64,000 nt of DNA from Paenibacillus polymyxa (GCF_015710975.1 NZ_CP049783.1:3763501-3827500); one strand, 5' to 3'. Positions 19,324 through 27,860 are shown, counted from the stretch's first letter. Translations and numbers: made by a program. The notes: generated from the sequence alone by a model not told the origin.

Positions 19324-20508
19324 ATGCGGATTTTGCATACAGGTGATTGGCATTTGGGTCGCACATTGGAAGGTCGAAGCCGTCTGAAGGAGCAGGAGGC
19401 GTTTTTGGAAGAATTGGTGAAAATGGCTGACGACCAGCAGGCTGATTTGATTATGATGGCTGGGGATGTGTACGACTCAGTCAATCCTTCGGCCGCCGCA
19501 GAGCAATTGTTTTATGAAGCATCTGCTCGTCTTACGGCTGGAGGAAGACCGCTAGTCGTCATTGCCGGCAATCATGATCAGCCGGAAAGAGTATCCTCGG
19601 TCACCCCGCTGGTGAGCGGGCGTGGAATTACATTGCTGGGACTGCCTCACGGGGAAGCAGTGCGTGTCCATACACCGCGAACGGGCGAAATGGCATGTAT
19701 TGCGGCCTTGCCATATCCGTCTGAGTCTCGTCTGAATGAGCTATTGTCTGAAGACGGGGATGAAACCATATTACGCGAGGCATATAGCCGTCGTGTAGGG
19801 ATGCTGATGTCACAGCTGGGTACAGCGTTTCGGCCCGATACTGTTAATTTGTCGATGAGCCATATATATGTGCTTGGCGGGCTGGAGTCGGATTCGGAAC
19901 GTCCGATTCAGGTCGGGGGAGCCTATACCGTAGATCCGTCTGCTTTGAGCATTGGAGCGCAGTATACGGCTCTAGGGCATTTGCATCGTCCCCAATATGT
20001 GAAGGGCGATGGACTGATGCGTTATAGTGGTTCTCCGCTGGCTTATAGCTTTTCCGAAGCTGGACAAGCCAAATCAGTTACGTTAATTGACGTGATTGCC
20101 GGCAAGCCAGCACAGGTTGAGGAACTGTATATTACCAGTGGACGCCCATTAGTGAGGTGGCGAGCACGGGGAGGTCTGGAGGAAGTATATCGCTGGCTGG
20201 ATGAAGGATTGGATGCTGATGCCTTTATTGACCTGGAAATTACGCTGGATGAAGCGATGTCAATGGGAGATATTCAACGGTTGCGCAAAAGCCGTGAAGG
20301 CATCATTCATATTCGCCCCGTGTACCCAGAAATGGCTGCGGCACAGTTGGAACAGCAACGTTCAGAACTGCCGGTTCATGAGCTGTTCCGGGCGTTTTAC
20401 CAACGACAGACGGGCGGAGCACAGCCGGATGAAGGATTAGTACAGTTGTTTCTAGAATTGGTAGAACAGGATGATGCAAGAGACCACGCTGAGGAGGATG
20501 AGGTATGA
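19324..20508 (+). CDS. sbcD: DNA double-strand-break nuclease subunit SbcD
   Basis: Mre11-type Mn2+-dependent phosphoesterase of the SbcCD complex, which opens hairpins and protein-blocked ends; 394 aa. All metal motifs are present: GDWHLGR (residues 7-13), AGDVYDS, AGNHDQPERV, MSHIYVLGG and GHLHRPQ. GAGGGGG precedes ATG 19324. Its stop overlaps the sbcC ATG (ATGA). Operon with addBA places both end-processing machines under one promoter. Confidence 0.95.
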   Translation: MRILHTGDWHLGRTLEGRSRLKEQEAFLEELVKMADDQQADLIMMAGDVYDSVNPSAAAEQLFYEASARLTAGGRPLVVIAGNHDQPERVSSVTPLVSGRGITLLGLPHGEAVRVHTPRTGEMACIAALPYPSESRLNELLSEDGDETILREAYSRRVGMLMSQLGTAFRPDTVNLSMSHIYVLGGLESDSERPIQVGGAYTVDPSALSIGAQYTALGHLHRPQYVKGDGLMRYSGSPLAYSFSEAGQAKSVTLIDVIAGKPAQVEELYITSGRPLVRWRARGGLEEVYRWLDEGLDADAFIDLEITLDEAMSMGDIQRLRKSREGIIHIRPVYPEMAAAQLEQQRSELPVHELFRAFYQRQTGGAQPDEGLVQLFLELVEQDDARDHAEEDEV

Positions 20509-23500
20509 AGCCGATCCTTCTGAAACTGGCGGGATTGCAAAGCTACCGGGAGTCCCAGGAAATTCGCTTTGACGATTTGACCGAAACGGGGCTGTTCGGA
20601 ATTTTTGGTCCAACGGGTAGTGGTAAATCAACATTGCTGGATGCTATTACGTTGGCCATGTACGGTAAAGTGGAGCGGGCGGTGAATGGTACACAAGGCA
20701 TCATGAATCATGCCGAGGATACGCTGTCTGTAGCATTTACATTTGAATTAATGTCAGCTCAAGGACCTCGCCGTTACCGTGTAGAACGACGTTTCAAACG
20801 TGCAGGAGGCGTATCGGTTAATAATACGCTTAGCCGTTTTATTGCATATACAGAAGACGGCGAGGAAGTACTTGCTGACAAAGTACAGGATGTGACGCGC
20901 TGTGTGGAGGAGTACATCGGCCTGAAAATGGACGATTTTACGCGCGCTGTCGTATTACCGCAGGGGAAGTTTGCGGAATTTTTATCCTTAAAGGGCAGTG
21001 AACGTAGACAGATGCTTCAGCGTTTGTTCCATCTGGAGAAGTACGGAGATCAACTTGCTCAGAAGCTGAGCCGTCGTGTGAAGGATAACGACATCGCCTT
21101 GAAGTCGTTGGAAGCGGAGCAGCAAGGGCTGGGGGATGCGAGTGCTGAAGCGCTTGAGCTTGTAAAGCTGCGCCTCCAAGAAGCGATGGACCATGCAGAG
21201 GCCTCGCGCCGCGAGCTAGAGCGTGTTTCACGGGAAGCGGAGGTGCTGAACAAAACACGGGAACTGGTCATCGAGCTTAGCCAAAGAGTGAATGAGTTGG
21301 AGGATATGGCAAGACAGGAACCAGGCATTGCTTTGCTGGAGCGCAAGCTGCGACAAGCATCTGCAGCGGAGGCGTTGTTGCCTGCACTGACAGATTGGAA
21401 GGAAGCCGTTGCCGAAGCAGAAAAACGGCAAAAGAATGCTGAACAAATGGCAGTCCTGGCTACCTCCGCAGCGAAGGCGGCGCTTGTATCTGTGCAAGCA
21501 GATGAGCAGGCGCGGCAAGCACTCAGTGCTGAAGAACCGAAGCTATTGCTTCGGATTGACCAATTGGAGCAGGCGCTTCAACTGGAACGTGATACGGAGG
21601 TGCTGCGGACCGAACAAGAACGTTTGGCGGCCGAACTGGCGCATAGCGAACAAACCCTTGCAGAGCATGCCGCAGGTCTCGCAAAGGAACAAGAGTTACA
21701 GACACGAGGTTTAAAGCGGCAGCAGGAGCTTCAGCAGGAGTTGAAGCAAAATGAAGTGCGGGCAGATGAGCGGCGTATGCTGCAAGAGGCTGTGCAGCGG
21801 CTACAACAGCTGGAGACAGCGCATGAGCAATGGCGTGAAGCTGAACAGGAGTATTTAGCTCAGGAGAAACGGCTTACACTAGCAGACGAACGTCTAAAGC
21901 TAATGGAGCAGGAGACACAGGAGACGGAGGCACGGCGTTCTGTCCTTGCTGCACAGGTGGCTGAAGGCATTGAGGCGTTGCTGGCGCTGGATGCGGAAAT
22001 TACAGCCGATGTGTCGGCACTGGTTACCGAGGAGGAGCAGCTGCGTCACGAGCTCCGTGCCGAGGAGCTAGCGCGTCTCGCACAGCACCTCGCTGCCGAG
22101 CTGCGCGAAGGAGAGCCATGCGCAGTGTGTGGCTCTCTGCATCACCCCGCGCCTGCCGCTGTTGCGGCCCATGGCGCGGATTCCGCTGCGCCGGATGAGC
22201 TGCACCGCCTGCGGCTCGGCTTACAGGAGCTGCGTCTCACACTGCGCCAGCAGTTGCACGAGCAGCGCAGCCTGCTGACGCAGCCCGCCGCCGCAGACAG
22301 CGGCGCTGCCGCCACGGGCGAGCCTTTTACGCCTGCGGCTGCTGTGCCTCGTGGTGTCGCCGTATGGGCGGAGCGCTGTGCAGCGCTGGAGCGTACAGCG
22401 GCTGAGCTGGCAGCGCGTGCGCATACGCTGCCTGCCGAGGCACAGGCACTGCGTGAGGCGGACGCCGCCGGACAGCAGCGGCGTATCCGTGCAGCCGCCG
22501 AGCAGGAAGCGGCGGTTGCAGCCCTGGCGCAGGCGCGGAGCAAGCGCGAGGCATGTACCACGCGCAGCGAGGGGCTGCGCGCCGAATGGGCAGCGCAGCT
22601 GCCGGATGTCGGCCCCGACCAAGCTGCGGAGCGTTATCGCGCCATGCAGGAGCGCGACCGGCGTGCGGAGGAGCTGCGATCCCGCCTGGAGACGAGCGTG
22701 ACCTTCCTCGAAGAAAAGGCAGCGCGTGTACAGCAGATACAGCAAAGCATCATCGAGGAGGACAAAATCATTATTGCCCGTCGTACAGGGCTGCAAAGTA
22801 AAGATGATTTGCTGCGTGAAAAGCAAGAACAGCTCCGAAAGTGGGTTGGAGAAGGCCAAGCAGCCTCATTGCTGGAAGAAGCGACCTCACGCTTGTTGGG
22901 ACTGAAAAACGGAGCCGAAGCCGCTGCACGCCGCCGTACCGAAGCGGAAGAACGCAAGCAGCAGGCTGTTCATGCTTCACTGATAGCGCGGCAGGCCTCC
23001 GACTCGGCAGAAGAAAGACGGCAGACAGCATCATCCCGTTGGGGCATCCGTCTGGAAGCTTCCTCTTTTGCTACGGAAGCAGAGGTCTTGGAATGCTGCT
23101 TGGGACCGGAAGAAGCCACACGCTATGAGCGTGAAGTGAATTTGCACCGAGAACGGGAGAAGGAGCTGTCTTCCCGCTTAAAACATGTCGAAGAGCAGTT
23201 GAATGGAGCAACAATAACAGAGGAACAGTGGGAAACGACCACTGCGAGGCTGCGTGATTGCCGTGCACGCGACGAAGAGGCGCTTCAGAATCGCGCCAAG
23301 GCCGAACGTGATTTAGAGGACTTGCAGCGTCGGCACGTCCGCTGGATGGAGCTGGAGTCCAATCGTTTACATCTGCGTAGCGAGGCGGAAAAAATGTCCA
23401 AGCTCCAGTCTGTTTTTCGAGGCAATGCCTTCGTTGAATATATTGCCGAAGAGCAGCTCATGCAGGTCAGCCAATCCGCTTCACGCCGCCTGCGTTTTCT

Positions 23501-23894
23501 GACTAAGCAGCGTTATGCGCTAGAAGTAGATTCCAGCGGTGGTTTTGTCATTAGTGATGATGCCAACGGTGGGGTCAAACGTCCGGTATCGACCTTGTCC
23601 GGCGGCGAAACGTTCCTGACCTCTTTGTCGCTTGCGCTTGCGCTGTCGGCTCAAATTCAATTGCGGGGCCAATACCCTCTACAATTTTTCTTTCTGGATG
23701 AAGGATTTGGAACGTTGGACCCCGAACTGCTTGACACAGTAATTACCTCGCTAGAAAAGCTGCATCACGATCAATTATCTGTTGGTGTGATTAGCCATGT
23801 GCCTGAATTGCGGGCCCGGCTCCCACGCAAGCTGGTTGTTCTTCCCGCAGAGCAGGCTGGTGGAGGCTCTCGTGTAGTTATGGAAACATTTTGA
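20505..23894 (+). CDS. sbcC: DNA double-strand-break ATPase subunit SbcC
   Basis: Rad50/SMC-type ATPase partner of SbcD; 1129 aa. Walker A GPTGSGKST near residue 34-42, long coiled coil, zinc hook CAVC near residues 538-541 in EGEPCAVCGSLHHPAP, second coiled coil, ABC signature TLSGGETFL near 1030 and Walker B FFLDEGFGTLDPE near 1063. The hook and adjacent coil (about bases 22030-22700) are far richer in G+C and alanine than the rest: 48 of 60 bases in 22261-22320 are G or C against 29 of 60 in 22801-22860. Last gene of the operon. Confidence 0.95.
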   Translation: MKPILLKLAGLQSYRESQEIRFDDLTETGLFGIFGPTGSGKSTLLDAITLAMYGKVERAVNGTQGIMNHAEDTLSVAFTFELMSAQGPRRYRVERRFKRAGGVSVNNTLSRFIAYTEDGEEVLADKVQDVTRCVEEYIGLKMDDFTRAVVLPQGKFAEFLSLKGSERRQMLQRLFHLEKYGDQLAQKLSRRVKDNDIALKSLEAEQQGLGDASAEALELVKLRLQEAMDHAEASRRELERVSREAEVLNKTRELVIELSQRVNELEDMARQEPGIALLERKLRQASAAEALLPALTDWKEAVAEAEKRQKNAEQMAVLATSAAKAALVSVQADEQARQALSAEEPKLLLRIDQLEQALQLERDTEVLRTEQERLAAELAHSEQTLAEHAAGLAKEQELQTRGLKRQQELQQELKQNEVRADERRMLQEAVQRLQQLETAHEQWREAEQEYLAQEKRLTLADERLKLMEQETQETEARRSVLAAQVAEGIEALLALDAEITADVSALVTEEEQLRHELRAEELARLAQHLAAELREGEPCAVCGSLHHPAPAAVAAHGADSAAPDELHRLRLGLQELRLTLRQQLHEQRSLLTQPAAADSGAAATGEPFTPAAAVPRGVAVWAERCAALERTAAELAARAHTLPAEAQALREADAAGQQRRIRAAAEQEAAVAALAQARSKREACTTRSEGLRAEWAAQLPDVGPDQAAERYRAMQERDRRAEELRSRLETSVTFLEEKAARVQQIQQSIIEEDKIIIARRTGLQSKDDLLREKQEQLRKWVGEGQAASLLEEATSRLLGLKNGAEAAARRRTEAEERKQQAVHASLIARQASDSAEERRQTASSRWGIRLEASSFATEAEVLECCLGPEEATRYEREVNLHREREKELSSRLKHVEEQLNGATITEEQWETTTARLRDCRARDEEALQNRAKAERDLEDLQRRHVRWMELESNRLHLRSEAEKMSKLQSVFRGNAFVEYIAEEQLMQVSQSASRRLRFLTKQRYALEVDSSGGFVISDDANGGVKRPVSTLSGGETFLTSLSLALALSAQIQLRGQYPLQFFFLDEGFGTLDPELLDTVITSLEKLHHDQLSVGVISHVPELRARLPRKLVVLPAEQAGGGSRVVMETF

Positions 23895-23933
23895 AACAAT
23901 GTGATACGGATCACAGATACAGTTTCAAACTGT

Positions 23934-23942
23934 TGTTATAAT
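23934..23942 (+). promoter_or_regulatory. Extended -10 promoter of the structured RNA
   Basis: TGTTATAAT combines TGn with a perfect TATAAT, 29 bp upstream of the first stem of the structured transcript. It lies after the sbcC stop and reads toward the hairpins. No clear -35, which extended -10 promoters do not need. Confidence 0.5.
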
Positions 23943-23948
23943 ACAGCT

Positions 23949-24066
23949 AAGCCGACAAGTTAATCATACAGCACCCCGGCGGACGTATGCTGCGGAAGAA
24001 GTCTTCCCGTCATACGTCCGTTCAGAGGGGCTCTGCCAAGAGCTCCCGGGGTGCTTCTTTTTTTTG
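23949..24066 (+). ncRNA. Candidate small RNA with three-way junction and terminator
   Basis: The outer stem GCACCCCGG (23971-23979) pairs with CCGGGGTGC (24046-24054). Inside it are hairpin CGGACGTATG/CATACGTCCG with a further GGAAGA/TCTTCC top, and a second hairpin around GGGCTCT/AGAGCTC. A T-rich tail (TTCTTTTTTTT) ends it. With the extended -10 box just upstream this reads as an independent RNA of about 115 nt. Alternatives: an elaborate sbcC terminator, or an attenuator in the leader of the next gene. No known family recognised. Confidence 0.45.
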
Positions 24067-24154
24067 TAGCCGGAATTCGCCCAATTTGATGTAGCACATA
24101 GCCCGTTTTTGAATAACATACGGTATACATGCAAGAGTCTAGGAGGAAACAACC

Positions 24155-24559
24155 ATGGAAAAAAGCATGATAACCGAAAATGTTACAGCATCGCATCAGA
24201 TGGATGCTAAAACACTATGTCAACAGCATATGCATCGTTATGTATGCGTATGGGTAAAGGACGGGACAATGTATGACGGAATTGTAGAGCATGTGGATGA
24301 TGAAAAGATATACTTAGCCGTTCCTATGGGTGGAGAAGAAATGGAGAATGTTAATCTCCCCTATCCGCCCAACAATTGTGGATGCGGCTCCCGTGCTTAT
24401 GGTGGCTATGCATCTTATCCTCCGTACCCTTATCCGTACCCTTACCCGGTCCCAGTACCCGCCTATGCGTATGGATTCCCATACGGCCGTCGCCGCTTTA
24501 ATCGTTTGATTCTGCCACTTGCTGCGTTGACAGCGATTAGTTTACTGCCTTACTACTAA
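24155..24559 (+). CDS. Tyr/Pro-rich small protein, possibly spore-surface associated
   Basis: Not recognised; 134 aa. The first half is a compact beta-rich domain (HRYVCVWVKDGTMYDGIVEH, residues 28-47) reminiscent of small SH3/Sm-like barrels. The middle is a Tyr-Pro repeat stretch (YPPYPYPYPYPVPVP), and the end carries an Arg-rich patch then a short hydrophobic tail (LILPLAALTAISLL). Composition resembles spore coat or coat-morphogenetic proteins, and a CATACGGTA box at 24117-24125 matches the SigK -10 form CATAnnnTA, but no good -35 was found. AGGAGG precedes the ATG. Function unknown. Confidence 0.75.
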   Translation: MEKSMITENVTASHQMDAKTLCQQHMHRYVCVWVKDGTMYDGIVEHVDDEKIYLAVPMGGEEMENVNLPYPPNNCGCGSRAYGGYASYPPYPYPYPYPVPVPAYAYGFPYGRRRFNRLILPLAALTAISLLPYY

Positions 24560-24664
24560 TCTGATCTTCTTCGTTGCCTGACCATCGTTCTACTCTCTCC
24601 CGCCTACAGCCCTTGTACAGTACAAGTGGCTATATAGGCGTATCCATACATCATCACTAAGTAA

Positions 24665-24702
24665 GGCTGTTTCTTCCAGCATGAAGAAACAGCCTCTTTT
24701 TC
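24665..24702 (+). terminator. Intrinsic terminator
   Basis: GGCTGTTTCTTC-cagcat-GAAGAAACAGCC, 12 perfect pairs, followed by TCTTTTT. Ends the Tyr/Pro-rich gene. The rest of the 350-bp gap up to the MocR gene holds only the operator-like palindrome listed below. Confidence 0.9.
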
Positions 24703-24777
24703 ACATCTACCGTCTCAATATGTTAATGAGCTATAACGCTTACAGCCTTTAGCGAGGTTACAATGATTTATGAATGG

Positions 24778-24797
24778 AAACTGTATGGGTACAGTTT
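24778..24797. promoter_or_regulatory. Operator-like palindrome upstream of MocR gene
   Basis: AAACTGTA-tggg-TACAGTTT, a perfect inverted repeat with 8-bp arms, 113 bp before the MocR start. The ACTGT/ACAGT half-sites recur beside the second MocR gene (53661, 53705, 53725), which supports regulator binding. Autoregulation is common in this family; the assignment is inferred. Confidence 0.55.
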
Positions 24798-24910
24798 AGT
24801 GAAAAGAGGTATCCTGTTTATCTAAAAACCATGTTAACATCAAGCATGTACAGAAACATAAGAAGAAATAAGCATATAAAGAGGATGTACTGAACAGGCA
24901 GGAGGATATC

Positions 24911-26254
24911 GTGAAAAAATATGTTTCGGTTTTATTAGATATAGAGCTTAAAATTCGCGAAGGACAATATAGATCTGGTTACAAGCTACCATCGGTCCGT
25001 GATGCTTCGGAGCTATACAAGTGCAGCAAAAGCACAATTCTGCGAGCCTATGCTGAACTTGAAAGGAAGCATGCCATTTATTCCATACCGCAAAGCGGAT
25101 ACTATGTAGTGGAAAACCCCAGTGACGTACACCATAGCCATATTTCCGACTACGTTGATTTTGCTTCAGCATCCCCAGATTTGAATGTATTTCCATATCT
25201 AGATTTTCAGCATTGTCTAAATCAGGCTATTGACACTTACAAATATCATCTGTTCACATATGGGGATTCGCAAGGATTGGAAACATTGCGGCATACGCTC
25301 GTCTCTCATTTGGCTGATACTCAGGTGTTTGCAAAAACAGATCGGATTATCGTTACTTCAGGTGTTCAACAAGCATTAGAAATACTCGCGAAAATGCCGT
25401 TTCCCAATGGCAAAGAAAAGATTTTGGTCGAGCAGCCCAGCTACGATATTTATTTGCGTTTTTTGGAGGAAGAGAGCATACCCGTCAATGCGATTGCGCG
25501 GACAGCGGAAGGTCTGGATTTTTATGAGTTGGAGAACCAATTTAAGCAGGGTAACATCAAATTTTTTTATACCATGTCAAGGCATCATAATCCTCTTGGT
25601 ATCTCATATAACACGGAAGAACGAAAAACGATAGCTGCCTTGGCTGCCAAATATGATGTGTACATCGTAGAAGATGACTATATGGCTGATTTGGGAGTTG
25701 ATCATCTTGTTGATCCCATTTATGCATACGATCAGACAGAGCACACTATTTACTTGAAAAGCTTCTCAAAAATCATTTTCCCTGGCTTGCGATTAGGGGT
25801 TGCGGTACTGCCAGAAAACTTATTAAAGACGTTCAGTACCTATAAAAGATATGTTGACACATCCATTTTGTCTCAGGCAGCACTTGATATCTATATTAAA
25901 AATGGAATGTATGAACGGCATAAACACACGATATCCAAACTATATTCGGAGCGTATTCGTATTCTGAACAAGGCGGTGGAACGATACAATCAGTCCGGGT
26001 ACATTCAAACTCCAGCTGCAACCTCAGGTGTTTATACGCAGTTTAAGCTGCCGAGGACGGTGAATTTGGAACGTTTGGTACACAATCTTAACGCAAGAAG
26101 CATCCAAGTTGTAGCTGGCAAAGGCTTTTATTTATCAAGCTACAGGGAACAAGAAAAATTTTTGCGTATAAGTATTTCGCGTGCACAGCCGGATCTAATT
26201 GATAAAGGAGTTAAATCTATAATAGAGGAAGTTAGTAAGGGAAACTGGTATTAA
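24911..26254 (+). CDS. MocR-type regulator (GntR HTH + aminotransferase-like domain)
   Basis: Transcription factor of the MocR/GabR/PdxR class, 447 aa. N-terminal winged helix of GntR type (KLPSVRDASELYKCSKSTILRAY is split across residues 21-43) joined to a fold-type I PLP domain with the Schiff-base Lys in YLKSFSKIIFPGLRLG near residue 296 and the EDDY PLP-Asp motif near 257. GGAGGAT precedes the start, read as GTG at 24911. The gene stands alone between terminators with a palindromic operator-like site upstream. Effector and targets unknown; it lacks an adjacent obvious enzyme target. Confidence 0.9.
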   Translation: MKKYVSVLLDIELKIREGQYRSGYKLPSVRDASELYKCSKSTILRAYAELERKHAIYSIPQSGYYVVENPSDVHHSHISDYVDFASASPDLNVFPYLDFQHCLNQAIDTYKYHLFTYGDSQGLETLRHTLVSHLADTQVFAKTDRIIVTSGVQQALEILAKMPFPNGKEKILVEQPSYDIYLRFLEEESIPVNAIARTAEGLDFYELENQFKQGNIKFFYTMSRHHNPLGISYNTEERKTIAALAAKYDVYIVEDDYMADLGVDHLVDPIYAYDQTEHTIYLKSFSKIIFPGLRLGVAVLPENLLKTFSTYKRYVDTSILSQAALDIYIKNGMYERHKHTISKLYSERIRILNKAVERYNQSGYIQTPAATSGVYTQFKLPRTVNLERLVHNLNARSIQVVAGKGFYLSSYREQEKFLRISISRAQPDLIDKGVKSIIEEVSKGNWY

Positions 26255-26280
26255 GCCCCATTTTCCGTTATGATACATAT

Positions 26281-26324
26281 AGAAACAAAGGCATAACCAA
26301 TCATGATTGGTTATGTTTCTGTTT
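26281..26324 (+). terminator. Palindromic hairpin after MocR gene
   Basis: CATAACCAATCATGATTGGTTATG is two perfect 12-bp arms with no spacer, extended outside by AGAAAC/GTTTCT and followed by GTTTGG. Probable terminator, though the T tail is short. Confidence 0.6.
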
Positions 26325-26416
26325 GGTGTGGAAAATACATAACTTTGAATGCCGAGAGCAAGGACTGCTGATGTTTAATTGCTTATGATCGGCTCACTGC
26401 CAAAGGAGGGTTTTGA

Positions 26417-26776
26417 ATGGACGATCTGTTTTTGAAAATTGTGGATGGAAGCATCCCCAGCAAAAAGGTGTTGGAAACCGACAATGTGCTCGCATTTCAT
26501 GACATCCAGCCTGCGGCGCCAGTACACGTGCTCATTATTCCAAAAAAATACATTCCTTCAATGAATGCTGTAACGGAGGAGGATCTTCCTCTTATCGCGG
26601 AGATTCATCGTGTTGCGGTTGAGGTTGCGAAAAAGTTGGGAATCGCTGAGTCAGGTTATCGGTTAATTAACAACTGTGGACCGGATAGTGGACAAGCGGT
26701 AGGCCATCTTCATTATCACTTGCTGGGCGGCGCCAAATTAGGTGCCCTGACAGGTATTTCGGACTCGCATTCTTAA
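26417..26776 (+). CDS. HIT-family nucleotide hydrolase (HinT-like)
   Basis: Histidine-triad purine nucleoside phosphoramidase family, 119 aa. N-terminal FLKIVDGSIPSKKVLE and the C-terminal triad GHLHYHLLGG (about residues 95-104) are both typical of the HINT branch. AAAGGAGGG precedes the ATG. It stands alone 170 bp before rpsU, which has its own promoter. Physiological substrate not known in bacteria. Confidence 0.93.
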   Translation: MDDLFLKIVDGSIPSKKVLETDNVLAFHDIQPAAPVHVLIIPKKYIPSMNAVTEEDLPLIAEIHRVAVEVAKKLGIAESGYRLINNCGPDSGQAVGHLHYHLLGGAKLGALTGISDSHS

Positions 26777-26857
26777 AAATGACAGAGCTAGTCTTTTCAG
26801 TAATGCGGAAGTGACGGGAAAAAAAGTTCCTTCTATGTACTCATTTTTTCTTATAGG

Positions 26858-26887
26858 TTGACACCTGGTTTCCGTTTCACCTATAAT
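26858..26887 (+). promoter_or_regulatory. SigA promoter for rpsU
   Basis: Consensus TTGACA (26858-26863) and TATAAT (26882-26887) with an 18-bp spacer, 59 bp before the rpsU start. Strong housekeeping promoter. Confidence 0.85.
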
Positions 26888-26946
26888 AAAATTTGATGAA
26901 CCGTGTTATTGCTCTTGGACGGTCTGGTCGGAGGGAGGGAAAACTG

Positions 26947-27120
26947 GTGTCTGAAACTAAAGTTCGCAAAAACGAGACAATTGATGCTGCACTTCGTCGC
27001 TTTAAACGCTCCATTGCTAAGGATGGCGTATTGGCTGAGGTGAAGAAACGCAAGCATTATGAAAAGCCAAGCGTAAAGCGCAAGAAAAAGTCCGAGGCTG
27101 CTCGTAAGAGAAAGTTCTAG
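26947..27120 (+). CDS. rpsU: 30S ribosomal protein bS21
   Basis: 57 aa, the normal bS21 length: [20 protein letters not shown] followed by a strongly basic tail. Start is GTG at 26947 after GGAGGGAGGG; an ATG at 26893 in frame would add 18 residues absent from the family. It belongs to the small subunit near the anti-Shine-Dalgarno region. yqeY follows 16 bp later, as in B. subtilis. Confidence 0.95.
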   Translation: MSETKVRKNETIDAALRRFKRSIAKDGVLAEVKKRKHYEKPSVKRKKKSEAARKRKF

Positions 27121-27136
27121 GAGGATCTAAGTAATC

Positions 27137-27580
27137 ATGAATTTGAGCGAACGATTGAACGAAGATATGAAGCAAGCAATGAAGAGTAAGGACAAGTTCA
27201 AACTCTCCACCATTCGAATGGTTCGTTCTACGATTAAAAATCTTGAAATAGATTTGAAACGGAATTTGGACGACAACGAAGTGCTTGATATTCTGAGTCG
27301 TGAGATCAAACAGCGAAAAGATGCCCTCCATGAGTTTGAAAAAGCCGGTCGTGATGAACTTGCGACAAGCACTAAAGCAGAAATAGAGATCATCGCTCAG
27401 TACCTTCCTGAACAACTTTCTGAAGAAGAAATTAAAGTTATTGTACAGCAGACCATCCAGGAAACCGGTGCTTCTTCGAAAGCCGAGATGGGGAAAGTAA
27501 TGACGGCCTTAATGCCTAAGGTAAAAGGTCGTGCTGACGGTAAGCTCGTGAACCAGGCGGTTCAGCAATTTCTGCAATAA
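27137..27580 (+). CDS. yqeY: GatB/YqeY domain-containing protein
   Basis: 147-aa helical protein of the YqeY family, related to the tRNA-binding tail of GatB. Characteristic segments: LSERLNEDMKQAMKSKDKF, a helical middle and YLPEQLSEEEIKVIVQQTI. AGGAGGATC precedes the ATG. Conserved next to rpsU across Bacillales. Possibly tRNA-related, but the exact role is unproven. A strong terminator follows, closing the rpsU-yqeY unit. Confidence 0.93.
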   Translation: MNLSERLNEDMKQAMKSKDKFKLSTIRMVRSTIKNLEIDLKRNLDDNEVLDILSREIKQRKDALHEFEKAGRDELATSTKAEIEIIAQYLPEQLSEEEIKVIVQQTIQETGASSKAEMGKVMTALMPKVKGRADGKLVNQAVQQFLQ

Positions 27581-27604
27581 ACCCTGCGACAAACAGGAAA
27601 ACAC

Positions 27605-27634
27605 AACACCCTCTGTTTACAGAGGGTGTTATTT
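27605..27634 (+). terminator. Intrinsic terminator after yqeY
   Basis: AACACCCTCT-gtttac-AGAGGGTGTT, perfect 10-bp stem, then ATTTCT. Confidence 0.85.
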
Positions 27635-27706
27635 CTATATGTGTGATGCCTGCCATAAAAGAGAATGGTGGAAAACGCCTCCACGAAAGCGCTTCCCGTA
27701 ATTGTG

Positions 27707-27733
27707 TGAAACGTGATGTTCATTAGGGACGTA
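27707..27733 (+). promoter_or_regulatory. SigW-like (ECF) promoter for nfeD-floA
   Basis: TGAAAC (27707-27712) and CGTA (27730-27733) with a 17-bp spacer match the SigW class. In B. subtilis the orthologous yqeZ-floA-yqfB operon is SigW-dependent, so both sequence and context agree. It lies about 130 bp upstream of the first gene. Confidence 0.6.
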
Positions 27734-27860
27734 AAGTATTTGACAGGCGTCAGGATTAGCAATATACCCAATAATTTCACATTAAATCCTGAAAACTGTT
27801 TAGTTTGTCTAACAAAGTTTGGTATGCTGTAACAAGGAAAGATCGAAAGGGGGGAAAGAA

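Noticed and set aside
22142..22859. Long minus-strand open frames opposite sbcC
   Set aside because: They lie over the GC-rich coiled-coil region where stop codons are rare on the other strand; no ribosome sites and low-complexity Ala/Arg/Ser sequence.
24421..24465. Tandem DNA repeat (tatccgtaccc-like) as a satellite
   Set aside because: It encodes the Tyr/Pro repeat of the protein; no need to invoke a separate element.
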